Shown here: positions 42,453-50,436 of the stretch, piece by piece
How the letters are laid out: the number at the start of each line of letters is the position of its first letter
Numbering within the stretch: position 1 is the first letter of the stretch
Origin: DAOUEG01 sp964595455
Lineage (GTDB): Bacteria; Chloroflexota; Dehalococcoidia; Dehalococcoidales; RBG-16-60-22
Direction: 5' to 3'
DNA: 56,704 nucleotides
NCBI GenBank assembly: GCA_964595455.1
Contig: CAZQQL010000007.1
Location: forward strand, 1 to 56,704
Translations under genes and position numbers: made by a program
Notes under the pieces: generated by a model
Seen by the model: only the letters and a program-made list of their open reading frames with translations
Told to the model about the DNA's origin: nothing
Databases searched by the model: none

Positions 42453-42472
42453 CCAGTCGTAGTTAATACCCG

Positions 42473-42805
42473 TTAGTTAGTTAATTTAGCGCTTACAAGG
42501 CGATTGATGCTGATGTTAGCTTCCGCTGCTTCGATAGCCAGATCACGATGGACCCTTTCTGGAATGCGCACCGTAAAATGGCCGGAATAATGCCTGGTGG
42601 CAAAGGGTTCCGGCACGGGTTCTTTATTTTCATTCAAGTCTTCAACTGCTTCCGCCACAACTTCCCGAATGCCCTGCAATGCTGATTCCGGCGTCCCGGC
42701 AAGCCAGCTGAGACTGGGGAATTCAATGCAAAGTCCAACGTATTCTTCATCTTCCGCCGACCAGGTGACCCGGTAGGTGTACCTGTCATCAGTCAATGTT
42801 TTCAT
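42473..42805 (-). CDS. hicB: HicB-type antitoxin, module 1
   Basis: 110 residues. The N-terminal HicB partial RNase H-like fold is YTYRVTWSAEDEEYVGLCIEFPSLSWLAGTPESALQGI. The C-terminal ribbon-helix-helix DNA-binding part is FTVRIPERVHRDLAIEAAEANISINRLVSAKL. It should neutralise the HicA toxin encoded just upstream (17-nt overlap) and bind the operator at 43054-43082. It is convergent with the arsenic operon terminator. Confidence 0.92.
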   Translation of the reverse strand: MKTLTDDRYTYRVTWSAEDEEYVGLCIEFPSLSWLAGTPESALQGIREVVAEAVEDLNENKEPVPEPFATRHYSGHFTVRIPERVHRDLAIEAAEANISINRLVSAKLTN

Positions 42806-43046
42806 CTGATTGCTCCAATCTGTTTATAGCTTCTATAACCTGCCGGACCTGATAGGCTTTTGCTGTTCCTTTACTGTCCTGCAGGTTTATCCTCGGATCA
42901 CCCTGCCAGGGTGTCTTGTACATTACGTGACTGCCTTTTTGACGCGGTTTACCGAAATAATGCTCGCATACCTTGCAGAGATCATCGAACCGGACCGATT
43001 TTGGATTATTCCGCATAGCCCGCACTATTTCGAGAACGTCCTTCAT
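42789..43046 (-). CDS. hicA: HicA-type mRNA interferase toxin, module 1
   Basis: 85 residues from ATG 43046. Double-stranded-RNA-binding-like fold with the catalytic His in RQKGSHVMYKTP and the C-terminal helix AKAYQVRQVIEAI. Somewhat longer than the minimal ~60-residue HicA. It cleaves mRNA when free of HicB. The start has no ribosome site; the promoter at 43054-43082 predicts transcription beginning about at the ATG, so the mRNA may be leaderless. The longer frame to 43094 crosses the operator and is unlikely. Confidence 0.88.
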   Translation of the reverse strand: MKDVLEIVRAMRNNPKSVRFDDLCKVCEHYFGKPRQKGSHVMYKTPWQGDPRINLQDSKGTAKAYQVRQVIEAINRLEQSDENID

Positions 43047-43053
43047 TGAGCAT

Positions 43054-43082
43054 ATGGTATCACTATTAATACCATTTTTCAA
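43054..43082 (-). promoter_or_regulatory. hicAB-1 promoter with embedded ATACCAT palindrome
   Basis: On the minus strand, TTGAAA (43082-43077), a 17-nt spacer and TACCAT (43059-43054). The palindrome ATGGTAT (43054-43060), 8 nt, ATACCAT (43069-43075) spans spacer and -10. HicB binding there would shut the promoter. It has the same layout as the second HicAB module. Confidence 0.65.
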
Positions 43083-43148
43083 CACATGAAACATATACTT
43101 CCCACAACACGGGGATATATCAGAAGAATATCGGTAGGATGTAGAAAC

Positions 43149-43889
43149 TTATTCCCACCGGAAGAATCGTACCGAGAGCCCCGTAGCTACAACGAGGAAT
43201 GCCGCAGTTACCACCGTGGCTCCGGTGTTCCAGCCAAACCCGAGCCAGGGGTCCTGTATCATGAGGATGACCCAGTAAGCCGGCGTTATCTTGCCGATTA
43301 TCACCAGGCTGGTCGGGAGGACCTCCGGGGGCGGCCCGGCCCCGCCGAGCATCAACATGAGGAAGAAGAGGATGATGCCGATGCCCTGAGCCGCACGGGT
43401 GGTGGGGAATACAGCCCCGAGGAAGAACCCGATGGCGGAAAAGGCGAGCGTCCCCAGGACGAAGGCGGCGATGATCATGCCAACGGCGTTGAACGTATCG
43501 ACGTCATAGCCGACCACACCGACCAGGACCATCAACGCTCCGCCGACGATGCCGAAAAAGAAGCTGACCACCACCTGGGAGCCGAGGATCGTCCAGATGG
43601 GGATGTTTGACACATGCATGCGGCGCAGTACACCTCGTTCACGATAGGCGGTGATGTGCACCGGGAGACTGATGACGCCGATCGAGGCGATCACCAGGCC
43701 GACATAGGCGCCCATGTAGTAGTTCATGGCGCCGGCGCCCCGGTAGAAACCACCCTCCGCCGTATTGCCGAACACGCCCCCGAGAACATAGAGCATGAGT
43801 AGCGGCAGAGCCAAAGTGAACACAATAGTGATAGGCTCACGGAAAAAGAGCTTCAGTTCCATCCAGGAGAGTTTCAGCAGGGTCTTCAT
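43149..43889 (-). CDS. ABC-2 type exporter permease
   Basis: 246 residues, six membrane segments. It opens MKTLLKLSWMELKLFFREP, the usual amphipathic entry of ABC-2 (DrrB-like) permeases; later HITAYRERGVLRRMHVSNIP, FVLGTLAFSAIGFFLGAVFP and the end GPPPEVLPTSLVIIGKITPAYWVI. It forms an exporter with the ATPase encoded immediately upstream (4-nt overlap). Substrate unknown; drug, lipid or peptide export is typical. Confidence 0.9.
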   Translation of the reverse strand: MKTLLKLSWMELKLFFREPITIVFTLALPLLMLYVLGGVFGNTAEGGFYRGAGAMNYYMGAYVGLVIASIGVISLPVHITAYRERGVLRRMHVSNIPIWTILGSQVVVSFFFGIVGGALMVLVGVVGYDVDTFNAVGMIIAAFVLGTLAFSAIGFFLGAVFPTTRAAQGIGIILFFLMLMLGGAGPPPEVLPTSLVIIGKITPAYWVILMIQDPWLGFGWNTGATVVTAAFLVVATGLSVRFFRWE

Positions 43890-44809
43890 TTCTTTACTTC
43901 GTCGTCTTCCATGATATGACCGGTTATCTTGAGGAAGACATCTTCCAGGCTGGGGCGTTCCACCCGCAGATCGAGCGGCGCGATACCGTGCTCAACGAGG
44001 GCGGCGGCAACGAGGGCCAGGAGCGGCCCGGTACCGGTGACCTCGATGCGGGGGCCGGAATGGACAACCGTACGCACACCGGGGACGCCGTTCAGCCAGG
44101 AGAGGTCTTCATGGTCGGCGGTGAACACGACGCGGGATTCCCTGACATTATTGGCAATCAGGCCGTGAGGGGTATCCTGGGCGACCACGCGGCCGTGGTC
44201 GATGATGGCCAGGCGGTCACAAAGACGCTCGGCCTCATCCATGAAATGAGTTACCAGGACGACGGTCGTGCCCTGCTGCCGCACCTCGCGGATGAGGTCC
44301 CAGGCCACGTGGCGGGCGGCGGGGTCGAGGCCGGTGGTCATCTCGTCAAGGAAGATAACGCGGGGATTATTAACGAGCGCCAGGGCGATGAAGAGGCGCT
44401 GCCGTTGCCCGCCGGAGAGATTGGCAAAGGAAGCCTTTCTCTTTTCACCGAGGCCCCACTGCTGGAGCAGCACCCGGGAATCGCGCCCTTCTGAAGAGAC
44501 GGAAGAAAAAAGGTCCAGGGCTTCCCAGACCTTCATGCGGTCCGGCAGGGCCGATTCCTGCAACTGGGAGCCGATGTGGCGGCGCAGTGAGGTCGCCTGA
44601 GTACGGGGATCGAACCCGAGGACGGATATCGTGCCGCCATCTACGTGGCGTAGTCCCTGGAGGCATTCAACCGTGGTGGTCTTGCCGGCGCCGTTGGGAC
44701 CGAGCATACCGAAGATCTCGCCTTCCTGGACATCAAAAGAGACGTCTTCCACGGCGACGACATCGCCGTAGACCTTGCGGAGATTATGAACATCGATGAT
44801 TGTGCTCAT
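43886..44809 (-). CDS. ABC exporter ATP-binding protein (DrrA/CcmA type)
   Basis: 307 residues. Walker A GPNGAGKTT (37-45), signature LSGGQRQR, Walker B VIFLDEMTTGLD and switch His in LVTHFMDEAERL. The C-terminal ~80 residues after the core (VVFTADHEDLSWLNGVPGVR) are the regulatory extension seen in DrrA-like exporters. Cytosolic partner of the permease. The start is ATG 44809 with no strong ribosome site in the preceding sequence. Confidence 0.95.
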   Translation of the reverse strand: MSTIIDVHNLRKVYGDVVAVEDVSFDVQEGEIFGMLGPNGAGKTTTVECLQGLRHVDGGTISVLGFDPRTQATSLRRHIGSQLQESALPDRMKVWEALDLFSSVSSEGRDSRVLLQQWGLGEKRKASFANLSGGQRQRLFIALALVNNPRVIFLDEMTTGLDPAARHVAWDLIREVRQQGTTVVLVTHFMDEAERLCDRLAIIDHGRVVAQDTPHGLIANNVRESRVVFTADHEDLSWLNGVPGVRTVVHSGPRIEVTGTGPLLALVAAALVEHGIAPLDLRVERPSLEDVFLKITGHIMEDDEVKK

Positions 44810-45036
44810 CAGATAAAAGTATATTCTTGAGTAGGGCCGGTATCAATGGGCGGATGTACGTATTTGTCCGGGACGACCTCACCTTCTGCTTCTCCCCATT
44901 TTTCAGACAGGGGCGAGAGTGCCGCTTATACGGGAAAATCTACTGCAACTCAAACGCTACAGGCAATATGCCCGCGCCAGCTTTTTTTGCGGTAATGATA
45001 AGTGTAAGACGCCCACATAGTGCCAGACAAAGATGG

Positions 45037-45056
45037 ATTCCCGTTTTCACGGGAAT
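45037..45056. repeat. Short palindromic repeat
   Basis: ATTCCCGT and ACGGGAAT form an 8-bp stem around TTTC, with flanks GG and GACA. It is the widely seen GGATTCCCG...CGGGAATGAC type of intergenic element. Confidence 0.55.
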
Positions 45057-45114
45057 GACAAGTCTGATGCCTTGTTGTTTATGAGCGTACCCCTTCAATG
45101 ACTGAGATGGGGAC

Positions 45115-45133
45115 GCGGGCAAGATGCCCGCGC
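45115..45133. repeat. Short GC-rich palindromic repeat near the proS stop
   Basis: CGCGGGCA (45115-45122), loop AGA, TGCCCGCG (45126-45133). It ends 6 nt before the proS stop codon, so it may also stop transcription or protect the 3' end. A diverged copy lies near 44963-44978. Confidence 0.55.
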
Positions 45134-45138
45134 TACCT

Positions 45139-46836
45139 TTATGTGATGAGCAAAGTCTTCAGCTTATCGATTATCTCTGCCAGTGGGACGACCTCGAAGT
45201 TCTTTTCCGTGCGTTTCTTGAACTCGACGGCGTCTTTTTCCAGCGTGCGCGGGGAAATGGTGACGCGGTACGGCAGGCCGATGAGATCGGCGTCGTTGAA
45301 TTTGACACCGGGGGACTCGTTGCGGTCGTCGAAGAGCACCTCGATCCCGGCGGCGGTCATATCGGCGTACAGCTTTTCCGCCCGTTCCATGACGCCGGAG
45401 CCTTCACGGTTGAGGGCGCAGAGGTAAACCTGGTACGGCGCGATGGGGGCCGGCCAGATAATACCTTTATCGTCGTGGTTCTGCTCGATGGCGCCGGCGA
45501 GGAGACGGCTGAGGCCCATGCCGTAACATCCCATGATGACCGGGCGAAGATCGCCTTTTTCATCGATGAACTGGACGTTGAAAGCCTCGGAATATTTCGT
45601 GCCGAGCTTGAAGATGTGGCCGACCTCGATGCCGCGTTTGGAGGTATACGTACCGCCGCAGCCGGGACACTGATCGCCGGATTTGGCTTTGGCGATATCG
45701 ACGACCTTTTCCGCCGTGAAATCGCGGGGGTAGTTGACGTTCTTCAGGTGGACGTCCGGCTTGTTGCCGCCGGCGATAAAGTTGGAGCCGGTGTTAACTG
45801 AATCGTCAGCGATGATACGGACATTCTTCAATCCGACCGGTGAAGCGGCCCCGGGAAGAAGGCCTGCCTCCTTGACCTCGGCGTCCGAGGCAAGGCGGAG
45901 TTCGGAGCATTTCAGGGCATTGGTCAGCTTGATATCGTTGACATCAAAGTCGCCGCGGATGATGACGAAGATGAACTCACCGTCCGCGATGTAGAAGACC
46001 GCTTTCAGGGTGCGTTCCGGTGTCGTCTTAAAGAAACCGGCTACCTGTTCGATGCTTTTCACACCTGGAGTACTGACCTCTTCGACCGGGAGCGGGTCTC
46101 CCCCGCCGACATTCGACTTGACCCCCACCGCTTTTTCCTGGTTGGCGGCGTAGCCGCAGTCCGGGCAGAAGATGATCTCATCCTCGCCGCTCTCGGCGAC
46201 GAGCATGAACTCGCGGGAGTCCTTGCCGCCGATAGCGCCGCTGTCCGCGTCCACTATCATGGTAGGCAAACCACAGCGCTCGAAGACGTTCTGGTAGGCC
46301 TGCCGCATGGCATCATAGCTTATGTCAAGTCCGGCGTCGTCGGCGTCGAAGCTGTAGAGGTCCTTCATCAGGAATTCACGCACACGCAGCAGGCCGCCGC
46401 GGGGGCGGGGCTCGTCGCGGAGCTTCACCTGTATCTGGTACAGTGACACGGGGAGATCCCGATAACTCTTGACGAACCGGCCGGCAAGCTGGGTCATGAC
46501 CTCTTCATGGGTCGGGCCGAGCGCCATCCTGCGGTCGCGCCGGTCTTTCAGGGTAAACAGGACATCGCCCATCGCCTCCACCCTGCCGCTCTGTTCCCAG
46601 AGTTCCAACGGCTGGAGGACGGGCAGGTTGACTTCCTGGCCTCCGGCGCCGTCCATCTCCTCGCGGATGATACGTTCTATCTTACGAAGCACCCGCCAAC
46701 CGAGCGGCAGGTACGAATACACGCCGGTAGCCACCTGGCTGATCATGCCGGCCCGCAGCAGCAACTGGTGGCTGATGGTATCCGCTTCAGCGGGGATTTC
46801 CCGCGAGGTCTTCCCGAACAATCTGGAAACGCGCAC
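45139..46836 (-). CDS. proS: Prolyl-tRNA synthetase, bacterial type
   Basis: 565 residues. Class II core near the N-terminus: GMISQVATGVYSYLPLGWRV, motif 2 region FTLKDRRDRRMALGPTHEE, and LRDEPRPRGGLLRVREFLMKDLYSFD. The INS editing domain lies in the middle (about 225-400), and the C-terminal anticodon domain has APYQVYLCALNR. Motif 3 is MGCYGMGLSRLLAGAIEQ. Hence the long bacterial form. The start is GTG 46836 with AGAGGA 7 nt upstream. It is followed by repeats rather than by ispG, but the ispG-rseP-dxr block is nearby in the same direction. Confidence 0.97.
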   Translation of the reverse strand: MRVSRLFGKTSREIPAEADTISHQLLLRAGMISQVATGVYSYLPLGWRVLRKIERIIREEMDGAGGQEVNLPVLQPLELWEQSGRVEAMGDVLFTLKDRRDRRMALGPTHEEVMTQLAGRFVKSYRDLPVSLYQIQVKLRDEPRPRGGLLRVREFLMKDLYSFDADDAGLDISYDAMRQAYQNVFERCGLPTMIVDADSGAIGGKDSREFMLVAESGEDEIIFCPDCGYAANQEKAVGVKSNVGGGDPLPVEEVSTPGVKSIEQVAGFFKTTPERTLKAVFYIADGEFIFVIIRGDFDVNDIKLTNALKCSELRLASDAEVKEAGLLPGAASPVGLKNVRIIADDSVNTGSNFIAGGNKPDVHLKNVNYPRDFTAEKVVDIAKAKSGDQCPGCGGTYTSKRGIEVGHIFKLGTKYSEAFNVQFIDEKGDLRPVIMGCYGMGLSRLLAGAIEQNHDDKGIIWPAPIAPYQVYLCALNREGSGVMERAEKLYADMTAAGIEVLFDDRNESPGVKFNDADLIGLPYRVTISPRTLEKDAVEFKKRTEKNFEVVPLAEIIDKLKTLLIT

Positions 46837-46864
46837 GTTACATTCCTCTTTCGTTATCTATGGA

Positions 46865-47698
46865 TCAGGCGTTGAAGGCCGAGGCCAGGCCGCTTATCTC
46901 GTTCTTCAGCGAGGTCAGTCTTCCTTCATACTCCACTTTCAGCACCTGCAGGGCATCGTAAACAGCCTGGTACTTGTCCGCTTCCGTCTGGTTGGAAGCG
47001 TTGTTGTGCAGTTCAATCGTCTCGTTTATCTCCGTGGCGATGCGGTTTCGCACGACGACAAGCGTGTTGTATTCCTGGATTTTATCGTTATATGCCTTAA
47101 GAGCGGCCGGGCTGCCGAATGTCCAGCCGCGGTAATACAACGGGTTCTTGGCAACACTCACCGAGAAACCACCGGTAGTTTCAAGGGCAAGGTATTGGCC
47201 GGGCTCCACTTCTGCCAGCACCCAGGCGTGGGTACAGGCGATGATGTCCGTGACCTGGACATCGATATCCCCGACGGCGATCACGGCATCGATACCAGCG
47301 GCCTTGAGCATGTTCCAGACCTCGGAGGCCATGTCCGAGCAGATGAAAAGGTCCGTCTTGCTGTATTCATGGGTATCATGATAATAGCGTACGATGTTCT
47401 CGGCGGTCTCGGTCCTGGTGGAGCCTTCCAGCACGTACTTTGCCTTGAGAGCGGCTACTTCCGCTTCCAGTTCTTCGATACGGTCGGCGGAACCGTTGCT
47501 GACGGTGCTGGTGGTTGCGGTGGTGGTCGTGGCAGGAGTATTCTTCAACTCAGAGATTTCCTGCTGGAGGTTGTCATACTGTTCTTTAAGCTGGTCGTAC
47601 ACTTCCTGGGCAACGCCGCCGGCGTTTTCGCAGCCGGTCAGCAGTATGCTGAGCAGTATCAGGGTTACGAGTATACCGGCGAGGACACGTTTTTTCAT
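46865..47698 (-). CDS. Secreted lipoprotein with coiled coils and transglutaminase-like core
   Basis: 277 residues. Lipoprotein signal peptide with lipobox LLTGC (Cys at residue 23). A first coiled coil (about 30-52), a Thr-rich spacer and a second coiled coil (about 72-88) follow. The middle part resembles a transglutaminase/cysteine-protease fold: Cys in DLFICSDMASEVWNMLKAAG, His in CTHAWVLAEV, and an acidic LALETTGG region would form the triad. The C-terminus is again coiled coil. Such lipoproteins may process or crosslink envelope proteins; substrate unknown. ATG 47698 has GGGAGG upstream. Confidence 0.7.
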   Translation of the reverse strand: MKKRVLAGILVTLILLSILLTGCENAGGVAQEVYDQLKEQYDNLQQEISELKNTPATTTTATTSTVSNGSADRIEELEAEVAALKAKYVLEGSTRTETAENIVRYYHDTHEYSKTDLFICSDMASEVWNMLKAAGIDAVIAVGDIDVQVTDIIACTHAWVLAEVEPGQYLALETTGGFSVSVAKNPLYYRGWTFGSPAALKAYNDKIQEYNTLVVVRNRIATEINETIELHNNASNQTEADKYQAVYDALQVLKVEYEGRLTSLKNEISGLASAFNA

Positions 47699-47748
47699 GA
47701 AGACCTCCCTATTGAAAATTCCGCCCGGAGAGCGGACCCGATTTTGGA

Positions 47749-48552
47749 CTATGCCGAGAGAAAAGCCAGGACGTCCCGGCTGAAGTCCTTCTTCATTATA
47801 ACAAGATGGCCGGCATTTTCGTAGAGGACAAGGCGGGCGCCGGGGATGCCAGCGGCACAGGCCTTAATATCATAATAAAAATCGTCCGTTCCGCCGATGA
47901 CGAGCGTGGGGCAAGCAATTTCAGCGAGCCGGTACTTGAAATCGTGGGTGTCTTCGGCCAGAACCTCTACGACGCCGTCATCAGCTGAATCCGGGGAGCC
48001 CAGCAGGGTTTTCCCCATGAGCCAGAAGAAAGCGCGGGCGAGACCGGCGGAAAGCCCGGGATTCATGGTATCCGCCATGGAGGCGGAGGCAGCCCGCCAG
48101 CGACCTTCCCCGGCCAGCCGGGCCAGTTCCAGTTGCCATCGCTTGGCGTCCGGCAAAAGACATGGCCCGCAGGAGCCCAGGACAAGTCGCCGCACGAGAT
48201 CAGGGTGGTCCGCGGCAAAGTGCTGGGCGATGGTGCCGCCGGTGGAAAGCCCGATGACATCGACCGGGGGAGCCAGCTCGGCGCCGATGAAGTCAGCGTA
48301 ATCGTCAGCCATGTCTTTGAGCGTGTAGCCTTTGGGAAGTCCGGGTTTGCGGCGAAGCTCGTAGACGGTGTACGAGCGGGATAGGTCCTTGAGGAAGCTG
48401 GGGATCAGGGCGGTCATCTTGCCGCGCGGCGGCTTGTGGGAGAAGTCCAGGCCGTCAAAGACGACCACGACGCGGGGGTGATTTCCCTGCCGCAGGTAAG
48501 GGAGTCCGTTGCGGGTGTAACCGGAGGCGTTAGTGGATCCAGATTCTTCCAT
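47749..48552 (-). CDS. Alpha/beta hydrolase
   Basis: 267 residues. Nucleophile elbow GLSTGG (Ser about residue 103), candidate acid in VIGGTDDFYYD, and catalytic His in YENAGHLVIMKKD. An early strand has VVVVFDGLDFSHKPPRGK and the cap region lies at about 140-200. It is a cytosolic hydrolase of the esterase/peptidase superfamily; substrate unknown. ATG 48552 follows AAGGAG. The divergent HicAB-2 promoter lies just upstream of it. Confidence 0.88.
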   Translation of the reverse strand: MEESGSTNASGYTRNGLPYLRQGNHPRVVVVFDGLDFSHKPPRGKMTALIPSFLKDLSRSYTVYELRRKPGLPKGYTLKDMADDYADFIGAELAPPVDVIGLSTGGTIAQHFAADHPDLVRRLVLGSCGPCLLPDAKRWQLELARLAGEGRWRAASASMADTMNPGLSAGLARAFFWLMGKTLLGSPDSADDGVVEVLAEDTHDFKYRLAEIACPTLVIGGTDDFYYDIKACAAGIPGARLVLYENAGHLVIMKKDFSRDVLAFLSA

Positions 48553-48593
48553 ACTATTCTCCTTGGTTCGCGCAGGCCCTGTTTTTCAACATA

Positions 48594-48638
48594 ATACCAT
48601 ACGACGTATTGACATCCGGTACCATATGCGGTACCATA
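48594..48638 (+). promoter_or_regulatory. hicAB-2 promoter with repeated ACCATA operator motifs
   Basis: TTGACA (48609-48614), a 17-nt spacer and TACCAT (48632-48637). ATACCAT occurs at 48594-48600; GGTACCATA is repeated at 48618-48626 and 48630-48638 (12-nt period); ATACGACGTAT (48599-48609) is a palindrome touching the -35. The same ATACCAT core and the same -10 choice occur at the first HicAB module. Confidence 0.65.
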
Positions 48639-48662
48639 CCCTAGTAACCAGAGGAGAGGCTT

Positions 48663-48884
48663 TTGACAAAAAACGAAAAGAGAGAACAAAAAATACGTCT
48701 CAATCCGAATAATGTCTCTCTAGCAGATTTCGAAGCTTTAGTACGACAATATGGTTATATAAAGGGAGGAGGACGTCACCCCAAAGCCAGAATCGGTGAC
48801 AGCACAATGCCTTATAAACGAGAAAATCCTGTAAAGGCAATTTATGTCAAGGAACTAATCAATATTATAGATGATTTGGATTAA
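48663..48884 (+). CDS. hicA: HicA-like toxin, module 2
   Basis: 73 residues. HicA-like order: helix SLADFEALVRQYGY, then the strand with a candidate catalytic His in IKGGGRHPKARIG, a strand STMPYKREN, and the final helix VKAIYVKELINIIDDL. It is more divergent than module 1 (the usual GSH is GRH). The start is TTG 48663 with GAGGAG 7 nt upstream. The antitoxin gene follows after 5 nt. The low GC content stands out from its neighbours and hints at acquisition by transfer. Confidence 0.78.
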   Translation: MTKNEKREQKIRLNPNNVSLADFEALVRQYGYIKGGGRHPKARIGDSTMPYKRENPVKAIYVKELINIIDDLD

Positions 48885-48889
48885 GCATT

Positions 48890-49303
48890 ATGATTATCGA
48901 AAATAAAGTAAGAGATCTGGACTACTACGCAGGTTTACCTTATACCATCATCCTCGAACGATATGACGACGCCGACAAGCCTTATTGGGTTGCCAGAGTG
49001 GCGGAACTTCCTCACTGTCTCATTCACGGCGACACGCCGGAAGAAGCCGTTGAGGAAATAGAGGAAGTAAAACTGGATTGGATAAAGTCCAACCTGGAGG
49101 ACGGGCTGCCGGTACCGGAACCTACAAGGAAAAACTACAGCGGCGAGATACGACTGCGAATGCCACGGTCACTGCACAAGCACATTGCCACTATGGCGAA
49201 CCTGGAAAATGTGAGTCTTAACCAGTACATGGTGGCGACGCTGGCGAGGGGTACGGGGTACGATGAGGGGAAGAATTCCAGGAAGCTAGAAAAACCGGGA
49301 TAA
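48890..49303 (+). CDS. hicB: HicB-type antitoxin, module 2
   Basis: 137 residues. The HicB core is YTIILERYDDADKPYWVARVAELPHCLIHGDTPEEAVEEI (about 18-57). The C-terminal ribbon-helix-helix is IRLRMPRSLHKHIATMANLENVSLNQYMVATLA. It forms a toxin-antitoxin pair with the gene 5 nt upstream and should bind the operator at 48594-48638. Slightly longer than HicB-1, but the same architecture. Confidence 0.9.
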   Translation: MIIENKVRDLDYYAGLPYTIILERYDDADKPYWVARVAELPHCLIHGDTPEEAVEEIEEVKLDWIKSNLEDGLPVPEPTRKNYSGEIRLRMPRSLHKHIATMANLENVSLNQYMVATLARGTGYDEGKNSRKLEKPG

Positions 49304-49389
49304 ACTGATAGTGCGGGGAAAAACCCACCAGCGGCTTAGGGGACTTAAAGCGCCTTCGAAGGCTGGCGGACGGATTCGGCAGGAGAGCG

Positions 49390-50436
49390 TTACAGCCCCT
49401 CAACCTCTCTCATGAGGACTTCGAGGTAGTCCTTCTCTTCCACTACCGCAAACTTCTCGCCCTTCTTGAATATCACACCTTTACCCTTGCCGCAGGCGAT
49501 GCCGACATCGGCGTCTCTGGCCTCTCCGGGGCCGTTGACCACGCAGCCCATGACCGCCACCTTGAGCGGCTTTTTCACAAAGGCGAGACGGGCTTCAACC
49601 TGCTCGGCGAGGGAGATGAGGTCGACCTCGGTGCGGCCGCAGGTGGGACAGGAAACCAGCACCGGGCCGCGCTGGCGAAGATCGAGGCTTTTCAGGATTT
49701 CCCAGGCGGTCGTGACCTCCTGGCGCGGATGTGAGGTCAGCGAGACCCGTATCGTGTCGCCGATACCCTGCCAGAGCAATGCCCCGATGCCCACCGCGCT
49801 GCGGATGACGCCCGTCCGGGGCGTGCCCGCCTCGGTAATGCCGATATGGAGCGGGTACGGTATCCTGTCCGCGATAAGGCGGTAGGCTTCGATAGTGGTG
49901 GGGACATCGAAGGCCTTGAGGGAAATCTTGATGAGATCGAAATCGAGGGCTTCCAGGACGCCTATCTGTTCCAGCGCGGACGCCGCCATGCGTTCCGGCA
50001 CGCTCATGCCGGGCTGGGGATTCTTCGGGAGGCTGCCGGCGTTCAGGCCGATGCGGATGGGGACCTGCCGTTCCCTGGCAGCGAGGGCCACCTTGCGTAC
50101 CTTGTCATGCTCGCCGATGTTGCCGGGATTGAGACGCAGGCCGTCCACACCGGCATCGAGGGCGGCCAGGGCGAGGCGGTAGTCGAAATGGATGTCCGCC
50201 ACGAGGGGTATCCGGATGCCCTTCCTGATAGCAGGCAGGGCCGCGGCGGCTTCCATGTCCGGTACGGCGACGCGGATAACCTCGCAGCCGAGTTCTTCCA
50301 GTTCCGTTATCTGAGAGACAGTAGAACGGGCGTCCCGCGTGTCCGTATTAGTCATGGACTGAACAACGATGGGAGCGCCGCCGCCGATGGTAACGTCGCC
50401 GAGGTGAATGGCTTTACTGTTCCGCCGTTCCGTCAT
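49390..50436 (-). CDS. ispG: 4-hydroxy-3-methylbut-2-enyl diphosphate synthase
   Basis: 348 residues. Penultimate iron-sulfur enzyme of the MEP isoprenoid pathway. The TIM barrel begins with VTIGGGAPIVVQSMTNTDTRD. The cluster ligands are in SCPTCGR and MGCVVNGPGEARDADVG, and the glutamate in NGPGE is present. Start ATG overlaps the rseP stop by 4 nt (ATGA). It is the last gene of dxr-rseP-ispG. Confidence 0.97.
   Translation of the reverse strand: MTERRNSKAIHLGDVTIGGGAPIVVQSMTNTDTRDARSTVSQITELEELGCEVIRVAVPDMEAAAALPAIRKGIRIPLVADIHFDYRLALAALDAGVDGLRLNPGNIGEHDKVRKVALAARERQVPIRIGLNAGSLPKNPQPGMSVPERMAASALEQIGVLEALDFDLIKISLKAFDVPTTIEAYRLIADRIPYPLHIGITEAGTPRTGVIRSAVGIGALLWQGIGDTIRVSLTSHPRQEVTTAWEILKSLDLRQRGPVLVSCPTCGRTEVDLISLAEQVEARLAFVKKPLKVAVMGCVVNGPGEARDADVGIACGKGKGVIFKKGEKFAVVEEKDYLEVLMREVEGL

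Larger units (their letters stand above)
44810..45138. other. Gene-free spacer with dispersed palindromes
   Basis: About 329 nt between the ABC ATPase start and the proS stop. No gene is seen. It contains two perfect palindromes (listed separately) and a partial copy of one (GGCAATATGCC at about 44963-44973). Confidence 0.6.

Noticed and set aside
49340..49380. Palindrome GCCTTCGAAGGC between hicB2 and ispG as terminator
   Set aside because: No T-run on either strand, and the stem is too short for a confident call.
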